A DNA stretch of 64,000 nt. Origin: Peribacillus muralis. GTDB lineage: Bacteria; Bacillota; Bacilli; Bacillales; DSM-1321. The notes below the pieces were generated by a model, which saw only the letters and a program-made list of their open reading frames with translations, was not told the DNA's origin and ran no database searches. The DNA is taken from NCBI RefSeq assembly GCF_001645685.2, contig NZ_CP017080.1, positions 1,354,001 through 1,418,000 of the forward strand. The letters are read 5' to 3'. Each line of letters opens with the position of its first letter. The stretch's first letter is position 1. The position numbers and the translations under genes are program-made. Of this stretch, positions 1-7,874 are shown piece after piece.

Positions 1-2
1 GG

Positions 3-806
3 TTCCTTCAGATCTTGGGGATCGGAATGGATGAAATACACCGGTTAAAAACAATTTCAGTTGCAGACATCATAGCGGCTTCCTCGCGATTACAACAGGA
101 GAATGCACAAGCGTTCCCCGGTTTGCTGCTGCCGTTTGGACCTGTCGTCGATGGTGATTTTTTGCCAGATTATCCACTTGATTCAATTCGTTCGAAAAAA
201 ACAGAGGGAATACCCTTGCTTATAGGAATAAATCGAGACGAGGCATCATCACTCGGTCAACTTGACCCTCATCTAATCCCGTCAAATGCCGAGATGATGT
301 TCGAAAACACTGACCCAGGGGCGAAAGAACGGATTAACAATGCTTATTGGTTCTTCCCTGAAAGAGAAGCGGCATTTGGAATAGGCAGTGATGCAGTAAA
401 CCATATATCTTCAATCAGATATGCGGAGGCATACAGTAAAATTGAAAGAACCTGGATGTATCACTATGATCGCAAAACGGCGTCCATTTGCTTAGAAAAT
501 GGGGGAGGAGCGTCTATTGTGGAAAACTCTTTTGCTTTACAAAATTTCAGTGCCACGCTTGTGGAACGGATCCATTCCATTCGTTTCAGGTCAGCAGCGC
601 ATAAGGTTTCAAACAGGATAAAGAATCATTGGGTGAATTTTGCGAAATACGGAAACCCAAATCCGCCATTAGGGGAAATTTGGCCGAAATACAATGAAGC
701 CAATCGTTACACGATGATTTTTAATAAAAGAGATTATATTGAAAAAGATCCTAATAGAATGATAAGGTTGGCATGGGAAGGGATAGGGGGAGGAACCTAC
801 AAGTGA
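3..806 (+). CDS. Carboxylesterase type B, C-terminal part (5' end outside window)
   Basis: The frame is open from the first bases of the window, so the gene starts upstream; about 267 residues of the C-terminal half of a para-nitrobenzyl-esterase type alpha/beta hydrolase are visible. These enzymes hydrolyse carboxylic esters with a Ser-Glu-His triad. The segment PVVDGDFLPDYP and the GINRDEAS block (normally the Glu region) are clear, as is the closing WVNFAKYGNPN...W..Y block. The catalytic Ser lies in the missing part. At the place where the family has its catalytic His (HALELPF-type motif) I read ASIVENSF, with Ser at codon 513-515, so the His appears absent. Activity is therefore doubtful. 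No clear terminator follows. Confidence 0.8.
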   Translation, partial: FLQILGIGMDEIHRLKTISVADIIAASSRLQQENAQAFPGLLLPFGPVVDGDFLPDYPLDSIRSKKTEGIPLLIGINRDEASSLGQLDPHLIPSNAEMMFENTDPGAKERINNAYWFFPEREAAFGIGSDAVNHISSIRYAEAYSKIERTWMYHYDRKTASICLENGGGASIVENSFALQNFSATLVERIHSIRFRSAAHKVSNRIKNHWVNFAKYGNPNPPLGEIWPKYNEANRYTMIFNKRDYIEKDPNRMIRLAWEGIGGGTYK

Positions 807-947
807 TAGATGTCGTTTTTTGAAAAAGCGGCTCAGTGAACAAATTCGACTTTTGCAGCAATTTCTTCACTGGCCTAATGCAACCGAGCCTCGGTAGTAC
901 AAAAAATGGAATAAGAGGTAAATTATTGCGTGAGATAGGAGCAACAT

Positions 948-2297
948 ATGGAGAAGAATAAGCTGCGTCGTGAATTATCATCAAATCAAATCACCATGAT
1001 TGCCATGGGTTGTGCAATAGGCACCGGTTTATTTCTGGGTAGTGGCCTTGCGATTTCAACAGCAGGCCCCAGTGTCCTGATCAGCTATGCAATAGGTGCC
1101 TTCATCGTCCTGCTCTTGATGGGCTGTTTGGCAGAAATGACGGTAGCCCATCCAACATCGGGATCCTTTGGAACGATTGCCGAAAAGTATATCAGTCCAT
1201 TTGCGGGATTTGTTGTGAGGTATTCGTATTGGATCGCGAATGTCCTAGCGATTGGGGTCGAAGTGAGTGCAATCGCAGTATATATGAAATATTGGTTTCC
1301 TGATGTTCCAGGAAGCATTTGGATCTTTCTTTTTGCGGCCGTGCTAATTTATGTAAATGCTACAAGTGTCAATACATTCGGGAATTTCGAATACCTGTTT
1401 TCAATGATTAAAATAAGTGCCATCGTCATCTTCATTTTATTAGGAGCTTACGTGGTCGTCGGTGCCGAGCCTGCAAGCGGAATCGGAGTGGAGAATTATA
1501 CCGGACACGAAGGGTTTATGCCATTCGGGTTCTGGGGGCTTTGGGTCGCCATCTTCATTTCTCTCTTCAGCTTCTTAGGAACGGAACTGATTGCCGTCAC
1601 GGCAGGAGAGGCAAAGGACCCTGATATTGCCGTACCGAAAGCTTTAAAGGCTACTGTTTTCAGGCTTGCGACATTTTATGTTCTGACAATCGGGCTCATG
1701 TTAATGATTGTACCATGGCAAGACGCCGGAATTGATAAAAGTCCCTTTGTCAGGGTGATGGAAACCCTGAATATTCCTGGTGCATCCGGAATCATGAATT
1801 TCATTATTTTAACGGCAGCTTTATCTGCCATGAATAGTCAATTGTATGCCTCGACAAGGATGATATTTTCATTATCCGAGCAAAGGCAGGCTCCGGCAAT
1901 TTTTCAGAAAGTGAACAGAAATGGAGTCCCGATAAGGGCCCTGCTTATTTCCACTTTAGGCATTTTCCTTGCTGCAGGCGTCAAAGTCCTGCTGCCTGAT
2001 ACTTCCTATGCCTTCATGATGGGAATATCGATGTTCGGAGCCATTTTAACCTGGTTCATGGTGTTCATCTCACATTTTTATTTCAGGAAGAGCTGGGAAA
2101 AATCAGGGGGACGTAAATTACCCGTGAAAATGCATGGTTTTCCGTATTTAACGATTTTGGGTGCCTTACTTTTACTAGCTTTGACGGCATCGACTTGGTT
2201 CACTGGCCCATTTAAAATCGTTCTCCAGTTCGGGATACCTTGGTTGATTTTCCTTTGCATCGTTTACGCATTCATGGTCAAAATCAAGAGAAAGTGA
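948..2297 (+). CDS. APC-superfamily amino-acid permease (AAT type)
   Basis: A 449-residue integral membrane protein with about twelve hydrophobic segments; it probably moves an amino acid in symport with protons across the cytoplasmic membrane. The N-terminal motif MGCAIGTGLFLGSG and the following STAGPSVLISY are the substrate-binding TM1 and TM2 signature of AAT-family carriers (the AnsP/GabP/YbxG group). GTELIAVTAGEAKDP before the middle helices is also typical. ATG at 948 follows TAGGAG with good spacing. The substrate cannot be told from sequence. It lies about 70 nt upstream of the adenylyltransferase gene on the same strand and may be co-transcribed with it. Confidence 0.85.
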   Translation: MEKNKLRRELSSNQITMIAMGCAIGTGLFLGSGLAISTAGPSVLISYAIGAFIVLLLMGCLAEMTVAHPTSGSFGTIAEKYISPFAGFVVRYSYWIANVLAIGVEVSAIAVYMKYWFPDVPGSIWIFLFAAVLIYVNATSVNTFGNFEYLFSMIKISAIVIFILLGAYVVVGAEPASGIGVENYTGHEGFMPFGFWGLWVAIFISLFSFLGTELIAVTAGEAKDPDIAVPKALKATVFRLATFYVLTIGLMLMIVPWQDAGIDKSPFVRVMETLNIPGASGIMNFIILTAALSAMNSQLYASTRMIFSLSEQRQAPAIFQKVNRNGVPIRALLISTLGIFLAAGVKVLLPDTSYAFMMGISMFGAILTWFMVFISHFYFRKSWEKSGGRKLPVKMHGFPYLTILGALLLLALTASTWFTGPFKIVLQFGIPWLIFLCIVYAFMVKIKRK

Positions 2298-2365
2298 TGA
2301 TGGATAGCGACCGTACGGATAAACAGCTTTTGAAAGAAAGATAGAATGAAAGGAGGGATATATGG

Positions 2366-3019
2366 ATGGGTAAGATTGGGATTTATGGTTCTTCCTTCGA
2401 TCCAGTCACAAATGTTCATTTATGGACAGCATCCACGATAGCGCATCGTGCAAAGCTGGACAAGGTGATTTTTTTGCCTTGCGCAAATGGGCGCATCGAT
2501 AAAAAGATGAAAACGAGCAATGAACATCGTTGGGAAATGCTCGTAATGGCAATAGAGGATAATCCTCTGTTCGAAGTTAGTGATTATGAAATCAATGAAC
2601 GGGCAGGTACAGGGAAACAATATACTTGGTATACGATGGAATACTTTAAGACACGGTACCCTAGTGACGAAGTGTATTTCATAATGGGAGCCGATTTACT
2701 GGATGATATGGATAATCAGGATCAGCCGGTACACTTACGATGGAAATTCAGGGAAAAATTGATTGCCAATCATAAATTCATCGTCATGGCACGTGATGGG
2801 ATAGACATGTTGAAGATCATTTCCAAAAGCCCGTTGCTTAGGAATTATGATGATGGAAATACCTTTCACCTTATTGATAAAGGCCTTTCCATGGAAATCA
2901 GTTCTACTTATATAAGGGATGAATTTTCCGTGGGGGGTGAGCCGAGATATTTGTTGCCTGATCGTTGTTATCAATATATTTTGGATAAGAAGCTGTATCA
3001 AAAAGATACCATGCCTTGA
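2366..3019 (+). CDS. NadD-like nicotinate-nucleotide adenylyltransferase family protein
   Basis: A 217-residue nucleotidyltransferase of the HxGH superfamily. The N terminus MGKIGIYGSSFDPVTNVHL matches the NadD start, where the T/HxGH motif binds ATP phosphates; here it reads TNVH, with Val for the usual Gly. The C-terminal ISSTYIR matches the SSTxIR motif. The middle has FIMGADLLDDM, the counterpart of NadD FIiGaDml. It probably transfers AMP to a pyridine mononucleotide or a related small molecule. It lacks the usual yqeI-aroE-yqeG neighbours of the housekeeping nadD, so it is likely a paralogue. ATG 2366 follows AGGAGGG. Confidence 0.72.
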   Translation: MGKIGIYGSSFDPVTNVHLWTASTIAHRAKLDKVIFLPCANGRIDKKMKTSNEHRWEMLVMAIEDNPLFEVSDYEINERAGTGKQYTWYTMEYFKTRYPSDEVYFIMGADLLDDMDNQDQPVHLRWKFREKLIANHKFIVMARDGIDMLKIISKSPLLRNYDDGNTFHLIDKGLSMEISSTYIRDEFSVGGEPRYLLPDRCYQYILDKKLYQKDTMP

Positions 3020-3035
3020 ATGTTTGGTTTCTTTA

Positions 3036-3092
3036 AAAAGGTACCCTATCGGATGGACTCTTGAATAGAGTCCATCCTGTAGGGTACTTTTG
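3036..3092 (+). terminator. Strong intrinsic terminator after the NadD-like gene
   Basis: The arms AAAAG-GTACCCTA-TC-GGATGGACTC and GAGTCCATCC-TG-TAGGGTAC-TTTT form a stem of more than 20 pairs with one internal mismatch, followed by TTTTG. A-rich on the 5' side, so it could act on both strands. Confidence 0.9.
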
Positions 3093-3182
3093 CTTATATC
3101 AAGATATTTGAACGTTTTCCTCCAATTCATTCAGCATTAGAGATCCAATTGAACTCAGTTTAGGAGATTTGTTCATAGCTCG

Positions 3183-3222
3183 TTTCATTACACTGCAGGC
3201 ACTAAGCTTTCCGGAGGCGGTC
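3183..3222 (+). repeat. Short dispersed repeat, copy 1
   Basis: About 37 bases (around CACTGCAGGC, CTAAGCTTT and CGGAGGCGGTC) recur at 47074-47110 with about five mismatches. The core resembles the GC-rich interspersed element common in Bacillales intergenic regions (from memory). This copy looks truncated and runs into a terminator-like hairpin. Confidence 0.6.
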
Positions 3223-3255
3223 AGCTCCCGTTGCGTGAGGGAGCTGTGTTTTTTC
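3222..3255 (+). terminator. Terminator-like hairpin upstream of sbp
   Basis: CAGCTCCC, nine-base loop, GGGAGCTG, then TGTTTTTTC. No gene ends just before it, so it may belong to the repeat element or be an attenuator; the candidate sbp promoter lies downstream of it. Confidence 0.6.
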
Positions 3256-3339
3256 ATGGATTCGCATCCTAAGCAGAAGCGGCGTCCTTCGTTTCAATCC
3301 AATCCGACTAAAGAAGAAAGGGAAACGAAAAAAACACAG

Positions 3340-3378
3340 TTGACAACTTGGTATACTTTGCTTTATGGTAGTTATACG
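3340..3378 (+). promoter_or_regulatory. Candidate promoter of the sulfate operon
   Basis: TTGACA at 3340-3345 is a consensus -35. Possible -10 hexamers TTTATG or TTATGG lie 16-17 bases downstream, both weak. TATACG at 3373 is a better -10 but is spaced too far. Position and the operon behind it support a promoter here; the exact hexamers are uncertain. Confidence 0.4.
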
Positions 3379-3496
3379 TAAATTCAGAATATTTGCTGAT
3401 CAGAGAAACTGAAGGCATACCATCTCCTTGAATAAAATGAATGAGGGGGATGTTATGCCATTTTTGTTGCTTAAAGCGAAAAATAGGGGGAAGTCC

Positions 3497-4528
3497 ATGA
3501 AAAAGTTGATGGTGTGGTCAAGTGTAATTTTAGCCTTCGGAATACTTGCGGGATGCAATTCGGAAAAAACGGAGGGAGACGGGAAAGCAAAAACGGTTGA
3601 GCTATTGAATGTGTCATATGATCCGACACGGGAATTGTATCAGGAATTCAATGAAGCGTTCGCAAAGCATTGGAAGGAGGAATCCGGTCAGGATGTAACG
3701 ATTCAACAATCCCATGGTGGTTCCGGTAAACAAGGAAGGGCTGTGATTGACGGACTGGAAGCGGATGTCGTTACATTGGCGTTGGCTTATGATATTGATG
3801 CCATTCATGAAGCTAGCAACCTATTAGCGGAGGATTGGCAAAAACGCTTACCGGAAAACTCGACACCATACACATCAACGATTGTGTTTTTGGTTAAAAA
3901 AGATAACCCAAAGGGAATTAAGGACTGGGATGATTTAATCAAAAAAGACGTATCGGTCATTACACCAAATCCGAAGACTAGCGGGGGAGCTAGATGGAAT
4001 TACTTGGCTGCGTGGGCTTTTGCCGAGAAGAAATACGATAATGATGAAGCAAAAGTAAAGGATTTCATGAAGAAACTATATCAGAATGTTGAGGTTTTGG
4101 ATTCGGGAGCACGCGGTGCAACGACCACTTTTGTGGAACGGGGAATCGGTGATGTCCTGATTGCTTGGGAGAATGAAGCTTACTTGACGCTTAAGGAGTT
4201 CGGTGATGACAAATATGAAATCGTCAATCCTTCGATCAGTATTCTAGCTGAGCCTCCAGTAGCTGTTGTCGATGAAGTGGTCAAGAAAAAAGGAACCAAA
4301 AAAGTGGCAGAAGCTTATCTGAAATATCTTTATACAGATGCCGGTCAGGAAATTGCCGCGAAAAACTTCTATCGTCCTAGGGATGAGAAGGTTCTCGCCA
4401 AATATCAAGATCAATTTGCCGATATCGATATGGTGACGGTTGATGGCAAGTTCGGCGGGTGGAAAAAAGCCCAGGAAACACACTTCAATGACGGCGGTAC
4501 ATTCGACGAAATTTATCAACCCAAATAA
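3497..4528 (+). CDS. sbp: Sulfate/thiosulfate-binding lipoprotein
   Basis: Extracytoplasmic substrate-binding subunit of a sulfate ABC importer, 343 residues. The signal peptide [16 protein letters not shown] ends at the lipobox LAGC, so it is anchored as a lipoprotein. Family hallmarks are [26 protein letters not shown] and [14 protein letters not shown], then [12 protein letters not shown] and [11 protein letters not shown]. The frame extends upstream to 3428, but ATG 3497 has AGGGGGAAG in front and begins the signal peptide directly. First gene of sbp-cysT-cysW-cysA. A stem-loop separates it from cysT and may raise its level over the membrane subunits. Confidence 0.93.
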   Translation: MKKLMVWSSVILAFGILAGCNSEKTEGDGKAKTVELLNVSYDPTRELYQEFNEAFAKHWKEESGQDVTIQQSHGGSGKQGRAVIDGLEADVVTLALAYDIDAIHEASNLLAEDWQKRLPENSTPYTSTIVFLVKKDNPKGIKDWDDLIKKDVSVITPNPKTSGGARWNYLAAWAFAEKKYDNDEAKVKDFMKKLYQNVEVLDSGARGATTTFVERGIGDVLIAWENEAYLTLKEFGDDKYEIVNPSISILAEPPVAVVDEVVKKKGTKKVAEAYLKYLYTDAGQEIAAKNFYRPRDEKVLAKYQDQFADIDMVTVDGKFGGWKKAQETHFNDGGTFDEIYQPK

Positions 4529-4532
4529 GCAC

Positions 4533-4562
4533 GAGGGAGAAGGTGGATCTATCTTCTCCCTC
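4533..4562 (+). promoter_or_regulatory. Intercistronic stem-loop between sbp and cysT
   Basis: Perfect 10-bp stem GAGGGAGAAG / CTTCTCCCTC around the loop GTGGATCTAT, starting five bases after the sbp stop. No U-tract follows, so it is more likely an mRNA-stabilising or processing element than a terminator. Confidence 0.7.
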
Positions 4563-4593
4563 CTAATTCATAAGAAAGAACTGGGGCGAAACG

Positions 4594-5433
4594 ATGACTT
4601 TAATGACAGAAGGAAAACGGAAGAATAAAAGGACCATTCCCGGTTTTGGATTGACGATGGGTTTTACGTTGCTGTATCTTACCATCATCGTTTTGATCCC
4701 GTTATCGATGGTTTTTCTAAATACGTTTTCGATGGGTTTTCAGGAGTTCTGGGCGACCATTACAGAACCAAGGGTAGTCGCCTCGTATAAGTTGAGTTTT
4801 ATGACAGCGTTAACTGCGGCATTCGTGAACGCGGTTTTTGGTGTTTTAATTGCCTGGGTGCTTACTCGCTATGAGTTCCCGGGTAAAAGGATCATCGATG
4901 GATTGGTTGATTTGCCCTTTGCCCTCCCGACTGCTGTCGCAGGAATAACATTGACCACATTGTATTCACCGAATGGATGGATCGGACAATTTTTCAGCTT
5001 TAAAATCGCATTCACCCCTGTCGGAATCATCATTGCCCTCATATTCATCGGCCTTCCATTCGTGGTCAGGATGGTTCAGCCGGTGCTTGAGAATATCGAA
5101 AAAGGGATGGAGGAAGCTTCAGCTTCCCTTGGGGCGAATCGCATGCAAACATTCATTAAAATAATCTTTCCCGAATTGATTCCAGCGATTTTGACTGGGT
5201 TCGCGCTTTCGTTTGCGAGGGCACTGGGAGAGTATGGATCCGTAGTCTTCATTGCCGGAAACATGCCATTTAAAACGGAGATTTCGCCCCTTATCATCAT
5301 GACAAAACTCGAACAGTATGATTATGAAGGGGCAACGGCAGTAGCCGCAGTCATGCTCGTCATTACATTTCTGATTTTGTTCACCATTAATGTCCTACAG
5401 TGGTGGACAGGCAAAAGATACTCAGGGAAGTAG
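4594..5433 (+). CDS. cysT: Sulfate ABC transporter permease CysT
   Basis: One of the two membrane subunits of the sulfate importer, 279 residues with about six TM helices. DLPFALPTAVAGITLT is the characteristic CysT/CysU block. The EEASASLGANRMQTFIKIIFPEL segment is the EAA loop that contacts the ATPase. Starts at ATG 4594 after GGGG; a second in-frame ATG lies four codons in. It ends at 5433 with TAG embedded in the ribosome binding site of cysW, so translation is probably coupled. Confidence 0.93.
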   Translation: MTLMTEGKRKNKRTIPGFGLTMGFTLLYLTIIVLIPLSMVFLNTFSMGFQEFWATITEPRVVASYKLSFMTALTAAFVNAVFGVLIAWVLTRYEFPGKRIIDGLVDLPFALPTAVAGITLTTLYSPNGWIGQFFSFKIAFTPVGIIIALIFIGLPFVVRMVQPVLENIEKGMEEASASLGANRMQTFIKIIFPELIPAILTGFALSFARALGEYGSVVFIAGNMPFKTEISPLIIMTKLEQYDYEGATAVAAVMLVITFLILFTINVLQWWTGKRYSGK

Positions 5434-5444
5434 GAGGGGACATA

Positions 5445-6329
5445 TTGGAACACGATCAAACAGTTGTTGCAAAAACGAATGGACCAGTCATTGTGACGAA
5501 AAACGCGACTAAAGAGCCAAAATCGATTCAGTGGATCCTAATTTCCATTGTTTTACTATTTTTGACTTTGTTTTTAGTTATCCCGTTAATTGCAATCTTT
5601 GTAAAGGCGTTTGAAAAAGGTGCAGATGCTTATTTGGCGGCTATTGCCCATCCGGATTCATTGGCGGCAATCAAGTTAACATTGATCGTTGTCCTCATAA
5701 CGGTGCCACTCAATGCCATATTTGGAGTAGTGGCTGCGTGGACGATTACTAAATATGATTTTAAGGGGAAAAATCTCTTAATAACGCTGATAGATTTACC
5801 TTTTTCGGTTTCACCTGTTATTGCAGGCCTGATTTTTGTCCTTCTCTTCGGCTTACATGGAGCACTTGGTCCGATGCTGCAATCGCTTGGCTTAAAAGTG
5901 ATTTTCTCCATACCAGGAATTGTCATCGCCTCCATTTTCATCACTTTCCCGTTCATTGCGCGTGAGTTGATCCCGCTCATGCAAAGCCAGGGCACTTCCG
6001 AAGAAGAGGCATCACTGACACTAGGTGCAGGCGGGTTCAAGACTTTTTGGTATGTTACGCTTCCTAATATTAAATGGGGCCTTTTATATGGTGTCATCCT
6101 CTGTAACGCAAGGACGATAGGGGAATTTGGGGCGGTATCAGTCGTATCCGGCCATATAAGGGGGATGACCAACACGATGCCGCTTCATATTGAAATCTTA
6201 TACAATGAATATCAATTTTCAGCTGCCTTTGCCGTTGCATCCCTGATGTCCATATTTGCCATCATCACCTTGATCATCAAAAGCTTCATAGAATGGAAAA
6301 CGGACTTTAAATCGACAAAAGCGAGCTAG
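5445..6329 (+). CDS. cysW: Sulfate ABC transporter permease CysW
   Basis: Second membrane subunit of the sulfate importer, 294 residues. [20 protein letters not shown] is the CysW counterpart of the CysT block, and [22 protein letters not shown] is the EAA loop. The frame is open from 5400, inside cysT, but the best start is TTG 5445, five bases after AGGAGGGG. About 20 N-terminal residues precede the first TM helix. It is followed after 11 bases by cysA. Confidence 0.92.
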   Translation: MEHDQTVVAKTNGPVIVTKNATKEPKSIQWILISIVLLFLTLFLVIPLIAIFVKAFEKGADAYLAAIAHPDSLAAIKLTLIVVLITVPLNAIFGVVAAWTITKYDFKGKNLLITLIDLPFSVSPVIAGLIFVLLFGLHGALGPMLQSLGLKVIFSIPGIVIASIFITFPFIARELIPLMQSQGTSEEEASLTLGAGGFKTFWYVTLPNIKWGLLYGVILCNARTIGEFGAVSVVSGHIRGMTNTMPLHIEILYNEYQFSAAFAVASLMSIFAIITLIIKSFIEWKTDFKSTKAS

Positions 6330-6340
6330 GAGGGGAAGAA

Positions 6341-7405
6341 ATGAGTATCATCGTTGAAAACATCACAAAATATTATGGATCATATCAAGCTCTTTCAAGC
6401 ATCAATTTGGAAATTAAGAGCGGGGAACTCATCGCCCTTCTTGGCCCATCCGGGTCTGGGAAAACATCATTACTGCGTATCATTGCCGGGCTGGAGCAGG
6501 CAGAGGCTGGAAATATCTTATTTAATGAAGAGAATTACACACATAAGCATGTCAAGGATCGAAATGTCGGCTTTGTTTTCCAGCATTATGCCCTTTTTCG
6601 CAATATGAGCATATTTGATAATATCGCTTACGGATTAAAGGTCCGTCCGAGGAAAATAAGGCCAGGTAAAAAAGAGATTGAACAAAAAGTGAATGAATTG
6701 CTTCAGCTCGTCAAGCTGGAAGGATATAAGGATCGATACCCATCCCAATTATCCGGCGGTCAGCGCCAGCGTGTAGCCTTGGCAAGGGCACTTGCGGTTG
6801 AGCCGAACATTCTATTGCTGGATGAACCATTCGGAGCATTGGATGCCAAGGTTCGCAAGGAACTCAGGCGTTGGTTAAGGAGGCTTCATGATGAGTTCAA
6901 TGTGACGAGTGTGTTTGTTACGCATGATCAAGAAGAAGCGATGGATGTTGCCGATAGGGTGGTCATCATGAATGAAGGGAAAATTGAACAGGTCGGAACA
7001 CCCGAAGAAGTATATGATCACCCGATAAATCCATTTGTTTATGATTTTCTTGGCAGTGTCAATCTTTTCAAGGGGAACGTCCAACAAGGCAAATTGGTAA
7101 CAGGGAACGTGGAAATGAATGCCCCTGATAGTGAAGAAGGCGTGAGTACAGGATATGTAAGGGCACATAATTTCATCATTGAAAGAGAAGCAGCAGGAAA
7201 GGATTCGATAGCATCCATCATTGATCATATCCATGCAATGGGGGCCATCGTCCGCATTGAAGTGATTCGTCAGGATACGAACGAGCCACTTGAAATCGAA
7301 CTGACGAAAGAACAATATATTCAGCTTGAATTAAGGAAAGGTGAAAGAGTGTATGTAAGGCCAAAAGAATTGAAAGTTTTTGTAGACTATATGGCTGGAA
7401 TTTAA
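6341..7405 (+). CDS. cysA: Sulfate ABC transporter ATP-binding protein CysA
   Basis: Cytoplasmic ATPase that drives sulfate import, 354 residues. Walker [11 protein letters not shown]-loop FVFQHYALF, signature [15 protein letters not shown], Walker [12 protein letters not shown] and the switch His in FVTHDQEEA are all present. The C-terminal 110 residues form the TOBE-type regulatory extension of CysA/MalK ATPases. ATG 6341 follows AGGAGGGG. Last gene of the operon; an intrinsic terminator follows at 7426. Confidence 0.93.
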   Translation: MSIIVENITKYYGSYQALSSINLEIKSGELIALLGPSGSGKTSLLRIIAGLEQAEAGNILFNEENYTHKHVKDRNVGFVFQHYALFRNMSIFDNIAYGLKVRPRKIRPGKKEIEQKVNELLQLVKLEGYKDRYPSQLSGGQRQRVALARALAVEPNILLLDEPFGALDAKVRKELRRWLRRLHDEFNVTSVFVTHDQEEAMDVADRVVIMNEGKIEQVGTPEEVYDHPINPFVYDFLGSVNLFKGNVQQGKLVTGNVEMNAPDSEEGVSTGYVRAHNFIIEREAAGKDSIASIIDHIHAMGAIVRIEVIRQDTNEPLEIELTKEQYIQLELRKGERVYVRPKELKVFVDYMAGI

Positions 7406-7425
7406 GCAAAGGTCGAAAAATGACG

Positions 7426-7463
7426 AAAAGGTTTCGGAGAACTTGTCCTCCGAGGCCTTTTTG
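7426..7463 (+). terminator. Intrinsic terminator of the sulfate operon
   Basis: AAAAGG-TTT-CGGAG, eight-base loop, CTCCG-AGG-CCTTTTT. Uracil tract present. Confidence 0.85.
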
Positions 7464-7598
7464 GTATTTCATTGGAAGTGTCATTGATCGTACATGTCCT
7501 ACCTGCCAATGGTCACTGGTTCCTTTGTTATAAAAAGTAGATAAAAAGTCTTGTATCAATATCTATGTTAGGGTATGTAAAATAATGGACGTTTTATC

Positions 7599-7623
7599 AC
7601 GTGAAAAAGTCGATTTTTCACGT
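7599..7623. promoter_or_regulatory. Perfect inverted repeat upstream of cwlO
   Basis: ACGTGAAAAA and TTTTTCACGT are perfect 10-base arms around GTCGA. It lies about 250 bases before cwlO in a gene-free AT-rich stretch (7464-7874). It could be an operator; no T-tract follows, so a terminator is unlikely. Confidence 0.5.
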
Positions 7624-7739
7624 ATTATGTTAAAAATGAAATGTAATTGTAATATTGTTATCACGCATTTGACAAAATGTGATGATATACTACGACTTAG
7701 GTAAAAAACATAGTAGAGTTTCAGAAATATATTTCATAT

Positions 7740-7756
7740 TGTTACAACCTTGGAAA
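7740..7756 (+). promoter_or_regulatory. Candidate WalR box before cwlO
   Basis: TGTTAC-AACCT-TGGAAA fits the WalR consensus TGTWAH-N5-TGTWAH with one mismatch (TGG for TGT). B. subtilis cwlO belongs to the WalR regulon, which makes the site plausible. The promoter itself is unclear: TTGACA at 7669 and TATACT at 7686 are only 11 bases apart. Confidence 0.45.
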
Positions 7757-7874
7757 TTTACATAATGAGTAAAAAAAATAGAGAAGATATCCCAGCAATT
7801 TATTTTGACTGATGATTTTTCATAGAGAAAAAGAAGTGGGTCGATGGAAATGCTCGGGGAGGAAAGCAGGGGAA

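Noticed and set aside
3169..3381. 70-codon plus-strand ORF upstream of sbp
   Set aside because: It spans the dispersed repeat, a terminator hairpin and the candidate promoter; no binding site and no protein-like conservation.
3230..3427. S-box or T-box leader before the sulfate operon
   Set aside because: The gene context suggested it, but none of the conserved S-box or T-box blocks are present; only a simple hairpin.
5630..6175. 181-codon minus-strand ORF inside cysW
   Set aside because: Antisense shadow of a well-supported gene; no binding site or family features.
7655..7691. TTGACA/TATACT pair as cwlO promoter
   Set aside because: The hexamers are only 11 bases apart, too close for a SigA promoter.
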